Origin: Gammaproteobacteria bacterium
GTDB taxonomy: Bacteria; Pseudomonadota; Gammaproteobacteria; VBWC01
Length of the DNA stretch: 64,000 nt
Assembly (NCBI GenBank): GCA_006218035.1
Contig: VBWC01000003.1
Coordinates: 1-64,000, forward strand
Reading direction: 5' to 3'
Shown: piece after piece, positions 1-10,367 of the stretch
Numbering within the stretch: the stretch's first letter is position 1
How the letters are laid out: every line of letters begins with the position of its first letter
The notes under the pieces: generated by a model
Seen by the model: only the letters and a program-made list of their open reading frames with translations
Told to the model about the DNA's origin: nothing
The model's database searches: none
Position numbers and translations under genes: made by a program

Positions 1-1190
1 TGTCCAAGGAAAAATTTGAGCGAAAGAAGCCGCACGTAAACGTAGGCACGATCGGTCACGTAGACCACGGCAAGACGACGCTGACGGCGGCGCTGACGAA
101 AGTGCTGGCGGAGAAATTTGGCGGATCGTTTATCGCGTACGACCAGATCGACAAAGCGCCGGAAGAAAAAGCCCGCGGCATCACGATATCCACCTCGCAC
201 GTCGAATACGAAAGCGCCAAGCGCCACTACGCCCACGTTGACTGCCCGGGACATGCGGACTACGTCAAAAACATGATCACCGGTGCCGCCCAGATGGACG
301 GTGCCGTACTCGTCGTCAGCGCGGCCGACGGCCCGATGCCCCAGACCCGCGAACACATCCTGCTGTCGCGCCAGGTCGGCGTCCCGTACATCGTCGTCTT
401 CCTCAACAAAGCCGACATGGTGGACGACGCCGAACTGCTCGAACTGGTCGAAATGGAAGTCCGCGAACTGCTCGACTCCTACAATTTCCCGGGCGACGCC
501 ACCCCGATCATCACCGGCTCCGCGCTCAAAGCCCTCGAAGGCGACCAAAGCGACATCGGCGTCCCGGCGATCCTCAAGCTGGTCGACGCCATGGACAGCT
601 ACATCCCCGAGCCCGAGCGCGCCATCGACGGCGACTACCTGATGCCGGTCGAAGACGTCTTCTCCATCTCCGGACGCGGCACCGTCGTCACCGGACGCAT
701 AGAGCGCGGCATCGTCAAAGTCGGCGACGAAGTCGAAATCGTCGGCCTCAAAGACACCCAAAAGACCATCGTCACCGGCGTCGAAATGTTCCGCAAACTG
801 CTCGACCAGGGCCAGGCCGGCGACAACTGCGGCGTCCTGCTGCGCGGCACCAAGCGCGACGACGTCGAACGAGGCCAGGTCCTGGCCAAGCCCGGCTCCA
901 TCAAGCCGCACACCCAGTTTGAAGCCGAGATCTACGTACTGAGCAAAGAAGAAGGCGGGCGACACACCCCGTTTTTCAAAGGCTACCGGCCCCAGTTTTA
1001 CTTCCGGACCACCGACGTCACGGGCGAAATGGACCTGCCGGAAGGCGTCGAAATGGTCATGCCGGGCGACAACATCAAAGTGACGGTGACACTGATTGCG
1101 CCGATCGCGATGGAAGACGGGTTGCGTTTTGCGGTGCGTGAAGGTGGACGTACCGTCGGCGCCGGTGTCGTTACCAAGATTCTTGCATAG
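1..1190 (+). CDS. tuf: Elongation factor Tu (5' base missing)
   Basis: EF-Tu is the GTPase that delivers aminoacyl-tRNA to the ribosomal A site. The window opens on the second base of the start codon (TG then TCC AAG GAA), so only one base of the 396-codon gene is missing. The G domain shows GHVDHGKTT (P-loop), the effector stretch [18 protein letters not shown] and NKAD. Domains 2 and 3 follow ([27 protein letters not shown]) and the C-terminus [11 protein letters not shown] is complete. Length and sequence match the bacterial family closely. Position 64 or so carries S where many relatives have N. It is the last gene of the str operon and lies 11 bases before rpsJ. The middle of the gene uses C-ending codons (GTC, CTC, ATC, GAC) much more than the ribosomal genes that follow. 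Confidence 0.98.
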   Translation, partial: SKEKFERKKPHVNVGTIGHVDHGKTTLTAALTKVLAEKFGGSFIAYDQIDKAPEEKARGITISTSHVEYESAKRHYAHVDCPGHADYVKNMITGAAQMDGAVLVVSAADGPMPQTREHILLSRQVGVPYIVVFLNKADMVDDAELLELVEMEVRELLDSYNFPGDATPIITGSALKALEGDQSDIGVPAILKLVDAMDSYIPEPERAIDGDYLMPVEDVFSISGRGTVVTGRIERGIVKVGDEVEIVGLKDTQKTIVTGVEMFRKLLDQGQAGDNCGVLLRGTKRDDVERGQVLAKPGSIKPHTQFEAEIYVLSKEEGGRHTPFFKGYRPQFYFRTTDVTGEMDLPEGVEMVMPGDNIKVTVTLIAPIAMEDGLRFAVREGGRTVGAGVVTKILA

Positions 1191-1201
1191 GTTTTAATGT
1201 C

Positions 1202-1516
1202 ATGAGCAATAGCCAGAGAATACGCATCCGTCTTAAGGCCTTTGATCATCGCCTGATCGATCAGTCGGCACTGGAGATTGCCGAAACGGCAAAGCGCACC
1301 GGGGCGCACGTGCGCGGGCCGATTCCGTTGCCGACCAAGAAAGAGCGGTTCACGATCCTGATCTCGCCGCACGTGAACAAGGATGCGCGCGATCAGTATG
1401 AACTGCGTACGCATAAGCGTTTAATGGATATTGTGGATCCGACGGACAAGACGGTGGATGCGCTGATGAAGCTGGATCTGGCGGCCGGCGTGGACGTGCA
1501 GATCAAGCTGAATTAA
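1202..1516 (+). CDS. rpsJ: 30S ribosomal protein S10
   Basis: S10 is a 30S head protein and also the NusE antitermination factor. The 104-residue product is full length and carries the conserved segments [26 protein letters not shown] and YELRTHKRL. The ATG at 1202 is preceded by a short out-of-frame ATG-TCA-TGA. Only 11 bases separate it from tuf, so the long untranslated leader through which L4 controls the S10 operon in E. coli has no room here, and the gene is probably read through from the str operon. Confidence 0.97.
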   Translation: MSNSQRIRIRLKAFDHRLIDQSALEIAETAKRTGAHVRGPIPLPTKKERFTILISPHVNKDARDQYELRTHKRLMDIVDPTDKTVDALMKLDLAAGVDVQIKLN

Positions 1517-1563
1517 TGCGTGCTTCGCGCGCGCTGTCTTGAGATGTTAAGAGGTTATCAGTA

Positions 1564-2217
1564 ATGGCAATAGGTTTAGTCGGTCGCAAGTGCGGTATGA
1601 CGCGGGTCTTTCTTGAAGACGGCCGGGCTGTTCCCGTAACGGTCGTGGAGATTACGCCAAACCGCGTAACCCAGATCAAGGTTGAAGACGGCGACGGATA
1701 TCGCGCGCTGCAGGTAACGACGGGCACGCGCCGCGCCTCGCGGGTGACCCGGCCGATGGCCGGGCATTTTGCCAAGGCCGGCGTCGAAGCAGGTCGTGGC
1801 ACATGGGAATTTCGGTTGGCAGCTGGCGAGGGCGAAGGTATCAATGTTGGCCAGGAGCTCAAGGTCGATCAGTTTGCCGCCGGTCAGAAAGTCGATGTTA
1901 TCGGAACATCCATCGGTAAGGGTTTTGCCGGCGTGATCAAACGCTATCATTTTGCCGCGCAGGACGCGACGCACGGCAACTCGCTTTCGCACCGCGCCCC
2001 AGGGTCTATTGGACAAAGGCAGTCACCCGGCCGCGTGTTCAAGGGCAAGAAAATGGCCGGGCATCTCGGCAACGCACGTCGTACCACGCAGAATCTCGAG
2101 GTCGTACGGGTTGATACTGAGCGTAACGTTTTGTTGATTAAGGGAGCGATCCCGGGAGCGGCCGGCTCGGACGTTATCGTACGTCCGGCAATTAAGGCCA
2201 GGCCGGTATCCGAATAG
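1564..2217 (+). CDS. rplC: 50S ribosomal protein L3
   Basis: L3 is an early-assembly 23S rRNA binder that lines the peptidyl-transferase region. The 217-residue product begins [16 protein letters not shown] and contains the tip loop [19 protein letters not shown], whose glutamine (GSIGQ) corresponds to the residue methylated by PrmB in E. coli. GAGG at 1551-1554 lies nine bases before the ATG. It is the second gene of the S10 set, and rplD begins just behind its stop. Confidence 0.97.
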   Translation: MAIGLVGRKCGMTRVFLEDGRAVPVTVVEITPNRVTQIKVEDGDGYRALQVTTGTRRASRVTRPMAGHFAKAGVEAGRGTWEFRLAAGEGEGINVGQELKVDQFAAGQKVDVIGTSIGKGFAGVIKRYHFAAQDATHGNSLSHRAPGSIGQRQSPGRVFKGKKMAGHLGNARRTTQNLEVVRVDTERNVLLIKGAIPGAAGSDVIVRPAIKARPVSE

Positions 2218-2228
2218 AGGTGAGCGTA

Positions 2229-2846
2229 GTGGAGATTAGTGTCTTAACAGCTAGCGGCGAATCAAAGGGAACCCTGAAGGTTTCCGACAACGCGTTCGGT
2301 CGCGAATTCAATGAGCCGCTGATTCATCAGGTTATAACCGCCTATCTCGCTGGTGGCCGTGCAGGTACGCGCGCCCACAAGAATCGCAGCGATGTGCGGG
2401 GTGGTGGCCGCAAACCCTGGAAACAGAAGGGCAGCGGTCGAGCACGCGTAGGGACTATTCGCAGCCCGCTGTGGCGCGGGGGTGGCAAGACGTTTGCTGC
2501 GCGGACAGCGGACTACTCCCAGAAGATTAACAAGAAGATGTATCGCGGCGCGCTGCAGTCCATTCTGTCCGAGCTGGTACGGCAAGCCAGAATGGTCGTT
2601 ATCGACAACTTGTCCCTGGAGACGCCGAAGACCAGGGAGCTTGCCAGCAAGCTTGCGATGCTTGGCGTCAGCAAAGCGCTGATTGTGACCGATCAGCTCG
2701 ACAATAATCTTGTGTTGGCTGCGCGTAACCTGCCGCATGTCGACGTGATCGGCGTTAATGAAATTGATCCGGTGCGCTTGGTCGGGTTTGAAAAAATCTT
2801 GATATCTGCCGCGGCGGTCAAGCAGCTGGAAGAGAGGTTCGCATGA
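2229..2846 (+). CDS. rplD: 50S ribosomal protein L4
   Basis: L4 binds 23S rRNA domain I, lines the exit tunnel and in E. coli represses its own operon. Conserved features are [11 protein letters not shown], the tunnel loop [18 protein letters not shown] and [19 protein letters not shown]. Two in-frame GTG codons are possible, 2220 and 2229. I chose 2229 because AGAGG (2216-2220) then sits eight bases upstream and the product (205 aa, [12 protein letters not shown]) aligns with the usual N-terminus MELVL; the 2220 codon overlaps that ribosome-binding site and would add three residues. Confidence 0.95.
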   Translation: MEISVLTASGESKGTLKVSDNAFGREFNEPLIHQVITAYLAGGRAGTRAHKNRSDVRGGGRKPWKQKGSGRARVGTIRSPLWRGGGKTFAARTADYSQKINKKMYRGALQSILSELVRQARMVVIDNLSLETPKTRELASKLAMLGVSKALIVTDQLDNNLVLAARNLPHVDVIGVNEIDPVRLVGFEKILISAAAVKQLEERFA

Positions 2847-3136
2847 ATCAGGAGCGACTTTCCAAAATTATTGTAGCCCCGCATGTATCGGAAAAGAGTA
2901 CCGCCGCGGCGGACAAGAATCACCAGCATGTTTTCCGGGTGCTGACGGATGCATCCAAGCGGGAAATCAGGGATGCCGTCGAGCAGTTATTTAACGTGAA
3001 GGTGGATTCAGTCACCACGTTGGTTGCGCGCGGCAAGGTTAAGCGTGCTGGCGCCGGATTTGGTAAACGAGCGAATTTCAAGAAGGCCTATGTCCGTCTG
3101 CAACCCGGGCACGACATTGATATTCTTGGGCAGTAA
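2843..3136 (+). CDS. rplW: 50S ribosomal protein L23
   Basis: L23 sits at the exit of the polypeptide tunnel and docks trigger factor and SRP. The 97-residue product has the typical start [15 protein letters not shown], the central [15 protein letters not shown], and the basic extension that reaches the tunnel ([19 protein letters not shown]). Its ATG overlaps the rplD stop codon (ATGA), which suggests translational coupling, and GAGAGG lies just upstream inside rplD. Confidence 0.97.
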   Translation: MNQERLSKIIVAPHVSEKSTAAADKNHQHVFRVLTDASKREIRDAVEQLFNVKVDSVTTLVARGKVKRAGAGFGKRANFKKAYVRLQPGHDIDILGQ

Positions 3137-3165
3137 TTAGGTAGCAGAGAAACAGGATTCGAGAG

Positions 3166-3993
3166 ATGGCTCTTGTAAAAGCAAAACCAACGTCCGCTGG
3201 ACGCCGTTTCGTCGTTCGCGTGGTTACGCCCGGCCTCCATAAAGGTGAGCCGCATCGCGCGCTGATTGAAAAGAAGAACCGGACTGGCGGTCGGAACAAC
3301 GATGGCCGGATCACTGTTCGGCATCAGGGTGGCGGGCATAAGCAGCACTATCGACTGGTCGACTTTAAGCGTAATAAAGACGGTATTCCGGCAAGGATAG
3401 AGCGCATAGAATATGATCCGAATCGCAGCGCGCATCTGGCGTTGCTGTTGTATGCGGACGGCGAAAGGCGGTACATCATTGCGCCGAAGGGGGCAGCCGC
3501 CGGGTTGGAATTGGTGTCGGGTAACGATGCCCCGATCAAGAGCGGCAACTGTTTGCCGCTGCGGCATATCCCGGTGGGTACGACGGTGCATTGCATTGAA
3601 TTGAAGTCCGGTAAGGGCGCGCAGATCGGGCGTAGTGCCGGGGCGTCGGTGCAGCTTGTGAGTAAGGAAGGCGCTTATGCGACGCTCAGGTTGCGCTCTG
3701 GTGAGATGCGCAAGATACAGATTGAGTGTCGCGCCACCATCGGCGAAGTCGGTAATGAGGAGCACAACCTGCGGTCGTACGGCAAGGCAGGGGCCAAGCG
3801 CTGGCTGGGCATACGCCCGACGGTGCGTGGCGTTGCGATGAACCCCGTGGATCATCCTCACGGCGGCGGCGAAGGAAAGACCTCTGGCGGCCGGCATCCG
3901 GTATCGCCGTGGGGCACGCCGACCAAGGGATACAAGACACGTCGTAACAAGCGTACCGGCGACATGATTGCGCGTGATCGCAGACGCAAGTAG
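3166..3993 (+). CDS. rplB: 50S ribosomal protein L2
   Basis: L2 is needed for subunit association and peptidyl-transferase activity. The 275-residue product is full length. It contains the RNA-binding core [19 protein letters not shown] and the C-terminal signature [19 protein letters not shown], which includes the histidine (DHPHGGG) implicated near the peptidyl-transferase centre. It ends in a basic tail ([18 protein letters not shown]). Confidence 0.97.
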   Translation: MALVKAKPTSAGRRFVVRVVTPGLHKGEPHRALIEKKNRTGGRNNDGRITVRHQGGGHKQHYRLVDFKRNKDGIPARIERIEYDPNRSAHLALLLYADGERRYIIAPKGAAAGLELVSGNDAPIKSGNCLPLRHIPVGTTVHCIELKSGKGAQIGRSAGASVQLVSKEGAYATLRLRSGEMRKIQIECRATIGEVGNEEHNLRSYGKAGAKRWLGIRPTVRGVAMNPVDHPHGGGEGKTSGGRHPVSPWGTPTKGYKTRRNKRTGDMIARDRRRK

Positions 3994-4043
3994 CCCCAGA
4001 GATTTTTGAGTCGTATTCGTTAAGGAATTATTGAGGATAACAA

Positions 4044-4316
4044 GTGCCACGTTCACTGAAAAAAGGGCCATTTGTCGATTTGCACCTCGCGAAAAAAGTC
4101 GAGGAAGCGAATACTGTCAAGAGTAAGAAGCCTATAAAGACCTGGTCGCGTCGCTCGGTCGTCATTCCGGACATGATAGGGCTGACGATAGCGGTACATA
4201 ACGGTCGCCAGCATGTGCCGGTGCTCGTCAGTGAAAACATGGTGGGTCACAAGCTCGGTGAATTTTCGGCTACCCGAACGTTCAAGGGGCATGTTGCCAC
4301 GAAAACGGTGAAATAG
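4044..4316 (+). CDS. rpsS: 30S ribosomal protein S19
   Basis: S19 is a 30S head protein that pairs with S13 near the A-site finger. The 90-residue product starts [14 protein letters not shown] and contains [21 protein letters not shown] and [16 protein letters not shown], all standard. The start is a GTG, supported by GAGGA at 4033-4037 and by the N-terminal alignment with the family. Confidence 0.97.
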   Translation: MPRSLKKGPFVDLHLAKKVEEANTVKSKKPIKTWSRRSVVIPDMIGLTIAVHNGRQHVPVLVSENMVGHKLGEFSATRTFKGHVATKTVK

Positions 4317-4324
4317 CCTGGGAC

Positions 4325-4663
4325 ATGACGATGGAAGTGGATGCTAAATTGAAGTTCGCACGTATTTCAGCGCAAAAGGGTCGCCTGGTTGCGGATCAGA
4401 TTCGCGGATTGCCCGTAGAGCGCGCGCTGCAACTGCTCGAGTTCAGCCCGAAGAAGGCAGCGACGATGATCAAAAAGGTACTCGAATCGGCCATTGCCAA
4501 CGCCGAACACAATGCCGGCGCGGATGTCGATGAGCTGAAGGTATCGCGTATTTTGGTTGATGAAGGTCCGTCGCAAAAGCGCTGGAGCCCGCGGGCCAGG
4601 GGTAGCGCGAACCGTATCTTGAAACGCACCAGCCATATTATTGTGGCGGTTTCCGATGAATAA
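4325..4663 (+). CDS. rplV: 50S ribosomal protein L22
   Basis: L22 contacts all six 23S domains, and its hairpin loop narrows the exit tunnel. The 112-residue product has the standard [21 protein letters not shown] and the tunnel-loop region [20 protein letters not shown]. Two ATGs two codons apart (4325 and 4331) are possible; neither has a strong Shine-Dalgarno sequence, and translation probably continues from rpsS eight bases upstream. Confidence 0.97.
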   Translation: MTMEVDAKLKFARISAQKGRLVADQIRGLPVERALQLLEFSPKKAATMIKKVLESAIANAEHNAGADVDELKVSRILVDEGPSQKRWSPRARGSANRILKRTSHIIVAVSDE

Positions 4664-4678
4664 CTCAGAGAGTTTGTA

Positions 4679-5359
4679 ATGGGTCAGAAAGTACATCCAA
4701 CTGGAATACGTCTGGGTATCATCAAGGACTGGACGTCGACTTGGTACGCAGGAACCAAGGATTATGCCGATTATCTGAATACGGACCTGGCGGTAAGGGC
4801 CTTCTTGAAACAGAAGTTATCCCAGGCGTCTGTCAGTCGTATCCAGATAGCGCGGCCGGCACGTAACGCGCGTATTACGATCCACACTGCGCGACCCGGC
4901 ATCGTTATCGGTAAGAAAGGCGAAGATGTCGAAGCACTGCGCAAGCAGGTCGCCGCGATGATGGGTGTGCCGGTACACATCAGTATCGAAGAGATCCGCA
5001 AGCCGGAGCTGGATGCTCAACTTGTCGCGGAGAGCGTGTCACAGCAGATTGAGCGGCGTATCATGTTTCGCCGCGCAATGAAACGCGCTGTTGCGAACAC
5101 GATGCGGCTGGGCGGGCAAGGAATCAAGATACGGGTGGCTGGTCGTTTGAACAACTCGGAGATTGCGCGATCAGAGTGGTATCGTGAGGGCCGCGTTCCG
5201 TTGCATACACTGCGTGCCGATATCGATTACGGCTTCTCGAAGGCGATTACGACGTCGGGCGTTATCGGAGTGAAAGTGTGGATATTCAAAGGTGAAGTGT
5301 TCGGCGCCCAGGAAGAAGAGGCTAGCGCCAGTGCGGAGCCGGCAGCTGCTGCGAGCTAA
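4679..5359 (+). CDS. rpsC: 30S ribosomal protein S3
   Basis: S3 forms part of the mRNA entry tunnel and its helicase. The 226-residue product contains the KH-domain GXXG-type loop in [17 protein letters not shown], and the C-terminal domain with [20 protein letters not shown] and the [20 protein letters not shown] signature. The tail is acidic and alanine-rich ([15 protein letters not shown]), as in many proteobacteria. A GAGAG ribosome-binding site precedes the ATG. Confidence 0.97.
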   Translation: MGQKVHPTGIRLGIIKDWTSTWYAGTKDYADYLNTDLAVRAFLKQKLSQASVSRIQIARPARNARITIHTARPGIVIGKKGEDVEALRKQVAAMMGVPVHISIEEIRKPELDAQLVAESVSQQIERRIMFRRAMKRAVANTMRLGGQGIKIRVAGRLNNSEIARSEWYREGRVPLHTLRADIDYGFSKAITTSGVIGVKVWIFKGEVFGAQEEEASASAEPAAAAS

Positions 5360-5372
5360 TTAGGAATTCGAC

Positions 5373-5786
5373 ATGCTTCAACCGAAACGAACAAAATTTC
5401 GTAAACAGTTCAAGGGACGCAATCGCGGCGTGGCGTCGCGTGGCAATAAGGTCAGCTTTGGTGAGTACGGGCTTAAGGCGACGACGCGCGGCCGAGTCAC
5501 CGCCCGCCAGATAGAGGCGGCACGTCGAGCGATGACCCGCTATGTAAAGCGCGGTGGCCGCGTCTGGATACGCGTGTTCCCGGACAAACCGATCACCAAG
5601 AAGCCCCTCGAAGTGCGCATGGGTAAAGGTAAAGGCAACGTAGAATACTGGGTTGCCCAAATCAAACCTGGTCACATGCTCTATGAGATGGAAGGCGTGA
5701 CGGAGGAAGTGGCACGCGAGGCGTTCAAGCTGGCCTCCGCGAAGCTACCGGTGTTAACGACATTTGTAACGCGGACAGTAATGTGA
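5373..5786 (+). CDS. rplP: 50S ribosomal protein L16
   Basis: L16 organises the A-site region of the 50S subunit. The 137-residue product is full length: [19 protein letters not shown], then [20 protein letters not shown] and [12 protein letters not shown]-type sequence (here [20 protein letters not shown]). The arginine in PLEVRMGKG corresponds to the residue hydroxylated by RoxA/YcfD in E. coli. Its stop overlaps the GTG start of rpmC. Confidence 0.97.
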   Translation: MLQPKRTKFRKQFKGRNRGVASRGNKVSFGEYGLKATTRGRVTARQIEAARRAMTRYVKRGGRVWIRVFPDKPITKKPLEVRMGKGKGNVEYWVAQIKPGHMLYEMEGVTEEVAREAFKLASAKLPVLTTFVTRTVM

Positions 5787-5983
5787 GCACAGCAAGCGAA
5801 TACAGAAATAAATCGGTACCGGAGCTGAAACAGGAGCTTCAGGCGCTGCTGCGCGAGCAGTTCAATCTACGCATGCAGCGGGGATCCGGCCAACTGTCCA
5901 AGCCTCACCAGATGAAGGCGGGGCGGCGCAATATTGCGCGGATCAAGACCTTATTGAAGGAAAAAGCGGATAGCGAGTCATGA
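5783..5983 (+). CDS. rpmC: 50S ribosomal protein L29
   Basis: L29 is a small helical-hairpin protein near the tunnel exit. The 66-residue product carries the family core [21 protein letters not shown] and [12 protein letters not shown]. The GTG start overlaps the rplP stop (GTGA), and the gene in turn overlaps rpsQ by four bases, so all three are likely to be translationally coupled. Confidence 0.96.
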   Translation: MSTASEYRNKSVPELKQELQALLREQFNLRMQRGSGQLSKPHQMKAGRRNIARIKTLLKEKADSES

Positions 5984-6243
5984 GTGACGCACCGAAAAAA
6001 GCAGCCCGTACGGTGACTGGCCGAGTGGTCAGTGACAAGATGGACAAGACGATTACCGTTCTGATCGAGCGCCGCGTGCGGCATCCGATATATGGCAAGA
6101 TCGTCCGGCGTAGCACCAAACTGCACGCGCACGATGAGCAGAACGAATGTGGTGAAGGCGATACCGTTATCATCGAACAATGTCGGCCGCTGTCGAAGAG
6201 CAAGTCGTGGCGTCTGGTGAAGATCGAGGAACGGGCGAAGTAA
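5980..6243 (+). CDS. rpsQ: 30S ribosomal protein S17
   Basis: S17 is a primary 16S rRNA-binding protein of the 30S body. The 87-residue product contains [40 protein letters not shown] and the end [14 protein letters not shown]-type sequence (here [18 protein letters not shown]). The ATG overlaps the rpmC stop (ATGA). It is the last gene of the S10 set; only 24 bases follow before rplN, leaving no obvious room for the separate spc promoter found in E. coli. Confidence 0.97.
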   Translation: MSDAPKKAARTVTGRVVSDKMDKTITVLIERRVRHPIYGKIVRRSTKLHAHDEQNECGEGDTVIIEQCRPLSKSKSWRLVKIEERAK

Positions 6244-6267
6244 TCTACCGGTTTTGGGGAAACAGTA

Positions 6268-6636
6268 ATGATTCAGATGCAAACCGTTCTGGACGTGGCC
6301 GACAATAGCGGTGCCCGCCAGGTCATGTGTATCAAGGTGCTCGGCGGCTCCAAGCGCCGCTATGCCCGTATTGGTGACATCATCAAGGTCAGCATCAAAG
6401 ACGCAATTCCGCGCGGCAAGGTCAAGAAGGGCGAGGTCTATGATGCCGTCGTTGTGCGCACCCGTAAGGGCGTGCGCCGGCCGGACGGATCGGTAATCCG
6501 GTTTGACGGTAACGCGGCGGTATTGCTGAATAACCAGCTCCAGCCGATTGGCACCCGTATATTCGGGCCCGTGACTCGCGAGCTGCGTACCGAACGTTTT
6601 ATGAGAATCATCTCGTTGGCGCCGGAAGTACTTTGA
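6268..6636 (+). CDS. rplN: 50S ribosomal protein L14
   Basis: L14 forms intersubunit bridges and is the docking site of the silencing factor RsfS. The 122-residue product is full length with [57 protein letters not shown] and [14 protein letters not shown] good GGGGA ribosome-binding site precedes the ATG. It is the first gene of the spc set. Confidence 0.97.
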   Translation: MIQMQTVLDVADNSGARQVMCIKVLGGSKRRYARIGDIIKVSIKDAIPRGKVKKGEVYDAVVVRTRKGVRRPDGSVIRFDGNAAVLLNNQLQPIGTRIFGPVTRELRTERFMRIISLAPEVL

Positions 6637-6700
6637 GTTTGCGTTTCGTGCCGAGTGCAGTGTGGGGTTGACGGTTTAGATTGGCTTTCAGGTTAGTGAA

Positions 6701-7018
6701 ATGAAAAAGATCAGAAAAGATGACGAAGTGATCGTGATTGCCGGCAGGGACAAGGGCAAAACAGGTACGGTCATGCGTGTCCAGACGGACGATCGGCTCG
6801 TTGTTTCCGGCGTAAACATGGTGAAGCGCCACACCAAGCCCAACCCGACGCGAGGTGTGGGGGGCGGCATAGTCGAAAAGGAAATGCCGATCCAGATATC
6901 AAACGTCGCGCTGCTCAATCCGATCACCAAGCGGGCTGACAAGGTTGCGTTCCGGGTGTTGGAAGACGGCCGCAAGGTACGGTATTTCAAGTCAAATAAT
7001 GAAGTAGTGGATATCTGA
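6701..7018 (+). CDS. rplX: 50S ribosomal protein L24
   Basis: L24 is an assembly initiator that binds the 5' end of 23S rRNA. The 105-residue product shows the KOW motif ([20 protein letters not shown]) and the standard [15 protein letters not shown]. The 64-base gap before it (6637-6700) is the largest between rplC and rpmJ; no convincing promoter or hairpin is visible there. It is followed four bases later by rplE. Confidence 0.97.
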   Translation: MKKIRKDDEVIVIAGRDKGKTGTVMRVQTDDRLVVSGVNMVKRHTKPNPTRGVGGGIVEKEMPIQISNVALLNPITKRADKVAFRVLEDGRKVRYFKSNNEVVDI

Positions 7019-7022
7019 AGAC

Positions 7023-7562
7023 ATGGCACGTTTGCAGAAACATTATCGCGACAACGTCATCAAGCAGTTGACCGAGCAGTTCGGCTACAAGAGCGCGATG
7101 CAGGTTCCTCGGATCACGAAAGTCACGTTGAACATGGGCGTTGGCGAAGCCGTTGGCGACAAGAAAATTATCGATAACGCGGTCGCCGATATGACGGCGA
7201 TTGCCGGCCAGAAGCCGATCGTGACGCGTGCGCGCAAGTCGGTGGCAGGGTTCAAAATTCGCGAGGAATGGCCCATCGGATGCAAGGTCACCTTACGGCG
7301 TGAGAAGATGTATGAATTTCTTGATCGGCTGATCAGTATCGCGATCCCGCGTATCCGTGATTTTCGTGGCCTGAATCCGCGGTCGTTCGACGGGCGCGGC
7401 AACTACAGTCTCGGGGTTCGCGAACAGATTATTTTTCCCGAAATTCAATACGACAAGATCGATGCATTGCGCGGTATGGATATCACCATTACGACCACGG
7501 CACTGTCGGATGAAGAAGCGCGCGCCTTGCTTGTGGCATTTAGTTTTCCGTTGAGGAGCTGA
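7023..7562 (+). CDS. rplE: 50S ribosomal protein L5
   Basis: L5 binds 5S rRNA in the central protuberance. The 179-residue product contains the signature [19 protein letters not shown], the P-site loop [20 protein letters not shown] and [20 protein letters not shown]. The ATG lies only four bases after the rplX stop. Confidence 0.97.
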   Translation: MARLQKHYRDNVIKQLTEQFGYKSAMQVPRITKVTLNMGVGEAVGDKKIIDNAVADMTAIAGQKPIVTRARKSVAGFKIREEWPIGCKVTLRREKMYEFLDRLISIAIPRIRDFRGLNPRSFDGRGNYSLGVREQIIFPEIQYDKIDALRGMDITITTTALSDEEARALLVAFSFPLRS

Positions 7563-7571
7563 GGAACGACG

Positions 7572-7877
7572 ATGGCAAAGACATCGATGGTCAACCGTGA
7601 AGTGAAACGCCTGCGGACAGTGCGGAAGTACGCAACCAGGCGTGCGGACCTGAAGGAAAAGTTGCGGAGTCCGAATCTGCCGGTCGAGGAACGCGACGAG
7701 TTGCGGCGCAAGTTTCAGTCACTGCCGCGCGATGCCGGTCCGACCAGGATGAGGAGCCGTTGCCGCATCACTGGAAGATCGCGTGGTTACTATCGAAAAT
7801 TTGGTCTCGGTCGGAACCAGCTGCGGGAAGCGGCAATGCGCGGCGATTGTCCGGGACTGGTGAAGGCCAGTTGGTAG
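7572..7877 (+). CDS. rpsN: 30S ribosomal protein S14 (zinc-free long form)
   Basis: S14 is a 30S head protein near the A site. The 101-residue product is the long, zinc-independent form: its basic C-terminal region ([20 protein letters not shown]) has a single cysteine where the zinc form has CXXC pairs. This contrasts with S4 and L36 in the same window, which keep their metal-binding cysteines. A strong GAGGA site precedes the ATG. Confidence 0.97.
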   Translation: MAKTSMVNREVKRLRTVRKYATRRADLKEKLRSPNLPVEERDELRRKFQSLPRDAGPTRMRSRCRITGRSRGYYRKFGLGRNQLREAAMRGDCPGLVKASW

Positions 7878-7906
7878 TTTATTACTTAAGTTGGTGAATA
7901 TAGCTT

Positions 7907-8302
7907 ATGAGCATGACTGATCCCATTGCGGATATGTTGACCCGTATCAGGAACGCGCAGATGGTCAAGAAGGCGCGAGTGAGTATGCCGTCGTCGACAC
8001 TGAAGGTCGCGATTGCCGAAGTGCTTAAGGAAGAAGGCTATATAGGCGAATTCTCGGTCGAGGGCAGCGGTCCCAGTTGTACCCTGCAAATCGGTCTCAA
8101 GTACTATGAGGAAAGACCGGTCATTGAGCATATACAGCGTGTAAGCCGGCCTGGACTGCGTATTTATAAGAGTAAGGATGATTTGCCCAAGGTTCAGGGT
8201 GGACTGGGTATTGCCATAATCTCGACCCCCAAAGGCGTGATGACAGACCGCTCCGCGCGGGCTGCCGGCCAGGGCGGCGAAATACTGTGTACCGTTTCTT
8301 AA
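7907..8302 (+). CDS. rpsH: 30S ribosomal protein S8
   Basis: S8 is a primary 16S rRNA binder and, in E. coli, the repressor of the spc operon. The 131-residue product starts [18 protein letters not shown] and ends in the signature [20 protein letters not shown] followed by GGEILCTVS. Length and motifs are standard. Confidence 0.97.
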   Translation: MSMTDPIADMLTRIRNAQMVKKARVSMPSSTLKVAIAEVLKEEGYIGEFSVEGSGPSCTLQIGLKYYEERPVIEHIQRVSRPGLRIYKSKDDLPKVQGGLGIAIISTPKGVMTDRSARAAGQGGEILCTVS

Positions 8303-8315
8303 GGATTTTGTAGTT

Positions 8316-8849
8316 ATGGCGCGAACGTCGAATCAGGTTACAACGGTTGCCAAGGGTGTGGACGTGGCGATCGACGGGCAACTTGTCAGGATCAAGGGTC
8401 CGAAGGGTCAGCTGGAACATTTGGTTCACGAGAAGATCGCCGTCGGGCAGCAGGACAGTGTCCTCAACTTCTCACCGCGTAATAAAGAGAACGCCGCCGT
8501 TGCGCTGGCGGGTACCACATGCGCGCTGATCAAGAACATGATGCGTGGCGTGACCACCGGGTTTGAAAAGAAACTCACGTTGATCGGCGTCGGATATCGC
8601 GCGCAGGCGCAGGGAAAGAAGCTCAACCTGACACTGGGGTTTTCGCATCCGGTGAGTTTTGAAATACCGAATGGCATTACCATCGATACGCCAAGTCAGA
8701 CGGAAATCATCGTGAAGGGCATTGATAAGCAGCAGGTCGGGCAGGTCGCCGCAACGATACGCGGATACCGCCCGCCTGAGCCGTACAAGGGTAAGGGCGT
8801 GCGTTACGCGGATGAAAAAATCATCCTGAAAGAAGCGAAGAAGAAATAA
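8316..8849 (+). CDS. rplF: 50S ribosomal protein L6
   Basis: L6 lies at the base of the L7/L12 stalk near the sarcin-ricin loop. The 177-residue product contains two L6 repeats; the second ends with the signature [20 protein letters not shown] followed by [14 protein letters not shown] lies upstream of the ATG. Confidence 0.97.
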   Translation: MARTSNQVTTVAKGVDVAIDGQLVRIKGPKGQLEHLVHEKIAVGQQDSVLNFSPRNKENAAVALAGTTCALIKNMMRGVTTGFEKKLTLIGVGYRAQAQGKKLNLTLGFSHPVSFEIPNGITIDTPSQTEIIVKGIDKQQVGQVAATIRGYRPPEPYKGKGVRYADEKIILKEAKKK

Positions 8850-8860
8850 GGATAGAAGTC

Positions 8861-9220
8861 GTGGATAGCAAGAAACAATCTCGAATTCGTCGTGCACGCC
8901 GCAGCCGCGCGAAAATCCGCGAACTGGGTGCGCATCGCCTGTGCATCTATCGTTCGCCGCGGCATATCTACGCGCAGCTGATCGCGCCGAACGGTTCAGA
9001 GGTGGTGGCGAGCGCCTCCACCCTGGATAAGGAGATACGGCAACAGTTGACCGGTGCAACCGGGAATATTGCCGCGGCACAGGCCGTTGGTGCGGCGGTG
9101 GCTAAGCGTGCCGCGAAAGCCGGCATCACGAAAATAGCTTTTGATCGTTCCGGGTACAGATATCATGGCCGCATCAAGGCGCTAGCCGATGCCGCACGTG
9201 AAAATGGCTTGCAATTCTAA
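8861..9220 (+). CDS. rplR: 50S ribosomal protein L18
   Basis: L18 binds 5S rRNA with L5 and L25. The 119-residue product has the basic N-terminus [20 protein letters not shown] and the core [11 protein letters not shown]-type sequence (here [15 protein letters not shown]), then [20 protein letters not shown]. The start is a GTG with AAGGA eight to ten bases upstream. Confidence 0.96.
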   Translation: MDSKKQSRIRRARRSRAKIRELGAHRLCIYRSPRHIYAQLIAPNGSEVVASASTLDKEIRQQLTGATGNIAAAQAVGAAVAKRAAKAGITKIAFDRSGYRYHGRIKALADAARENGLQF

Positions 9221-9228
9221 GGATATAG

Positions 9229-9738
9229 ATGATGGTTAGTTTTGATGCGCCGCAGTCGGGGGAAGATCTTCAGGAAAAGCTGGTAAACGTCAACCGCGTC
9301 GCCAAGGTGGTGAAAGGCGGGCGGCTGTTTGGCTTCACGGCGCTGGCGGTTGTCGGCGACGGGAACGGCAGAATCGGTTTTGGTCGTGGCAAGGCGCGTG
9401 AAGTGCCGGCGGCGATCCAAAAAGCGCTGGAGCAGGCGCGCCGCAACATTATCAGTGTGCCGCTGAAAGAGGGGACGTTACAGTATCCGATCAAGTCGTC
9501 CCACGGTGCGGCGACTGTTTTCATGCAGCCGGCGTCGTCCGGTACGGGCATTATCGCCGGTGGTGCGATGCGGGCCGTATTCGAGGTTATGGGTGTGCGT
9601 GATGTGCTGGCCAAATGCATAGGCAGCCGCAACCCGGTGAACGTCGTGCGTGCCACGGTTCGTGGCCTGAAGGGTATGACGGACCCGGAGCGGGTGGCCG
9701 CCAAACGCGGTAAAACGGTTAAAGAAATTCTGGGGTAG
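9229..9738 (+). CDS. rpsE: 30S ribosomal protein S5
   Basis: S5 is involved in decoding fidelity and mRNA unwinding at the entry site. The 169-residue product contains the double-stranded-RNA-binding signature region ([38 protein letters not shown]) and [19 protein letters not shown]. Two adjacent ATGs (9229 and 9232) follow AAGGA directly. Confidence 0.97.
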   Translation: MMVSFDAPQSGEDLQEKLVNVNRVAKVVKGGRLFGFTALAVVGDGNGRIGFGRGKAREVPAAIQKALEQARRNIISVPLKEGTLQYPIKSSHGAATVFMQPASSGTGIIAGGAMRAVFEVMGVRDVLAKCIGSRNPVNVVRATVRGLKGMTDPERVAAKRGKTVKEILG

Positions 9739-9741
9739 AAG

Positions 9742-9930
9742 ATGGCCGGCAACTCTAAAATCAAAGTGACATTGACGCGCAGTTTTCATGGGCGGCTGGC
9801 ATCGCATAAGGCATGCGTCAAGGGCCTCGGTTTACGTCGAATTAACCATACTGTCGAGGTGATCGACACGCCGGCGGTGCGCGGGATGATTACCAAGATT
9901 GCCTATATGGTCAGCGTTAAGGAAGGTTAA
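9742..9930 (+). CDS. rpmD: 50S ribosomal protein L30
   Basis: L30 is a small 50S protein that is dispensable in some bacteria but retained here. The 62-residue product has [31 protein letters not shown] and the end [17 protein letters not shown]. Its start lies three bases after the rpsE stop and it is followed at once by rplO. Confidence 0.96.
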   Translation: MAGNSKIKVTLTRSFHGRLASHKACVKGLGLRRINHTVEVIDTPAVRGMITKIAYMVSVKEG

Positions 9931-9932
9931 CC

Positions 9933-10367
9933 ATGCGTCTCAACTCACTCAGGCCCGCGAAGGGCAGCAAGCAAGTAAGGCGGCGCCCAGGTCGTGGTAT
10001 CGGATCCGGGCTAGGCAAAACCGGCGGACGTGGTCACAAGGGTCAAACCTCTCGCGCTGGCGGGTATCACAAGGTCGGATTCGAAGGCGGTCAGATGCCT
10101 CTGCAGCGCCGCCTGCCGAAGATCGGGTTCGTATCCCGTCGTGCGAAACGGACGGAAGAGGTTCGTTTAACGGAATTGTCCAAGGTTGTGGGCGACGTGG
10201 TAACGCTGGAGGCACTGCGTTCTGCGGGGGTCATCGGCCAGCAGGTGACGCGCGCCAAGGTGATAGCGTCGGGTAAGGTGTCGAAGGCGGTCACGCTGCA
10301 AGGTGTGGCGGTTACAAAAGGCGCCCGTGCGGCCATTGAAGCCGCCGGCGGACGGATTGAGGAATAA
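9933..10367 (+). CDS. rplO: 50S ribosomal protein L15
   Basis: L15 is a late-assembly 23S rRNA binder. The 144-residue product begins [20 protein letters not shown] and carries the glycine- and arginine-rich extension [19 protein letters not shown] and [18 protein letters not shown]. It ends in the signature [18 protein letters not shown]. The secY start follows its stop codon without a gap. Confidence 0.97.
   Translation: MRLNSLRPAKGSKQVRRRPGRGIGSGLGKTGGRGHKGQTSRAGGYHKVGFEGGQMPLQRRLPKIGFVSRRAKRTEEVRLTELSKVVGDVVTLEALRSAGVIGQQVTRAKVIASGKVSKAVTLQGVAVTKGARAAIEAAGGRIEE

Noticed and set aside
998-1414. Long minus-strand open frame across tuf and rpsJ
   Set aside because: It is antisense to two certain genes and matches no protein; GC-rich codon bias commonly opens such frames.
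3088-4071. 327-codon minus-strand frame across rplB
   Set aside because: Shadow of L2; its translation is arginine- and leucine-rich without any domain.
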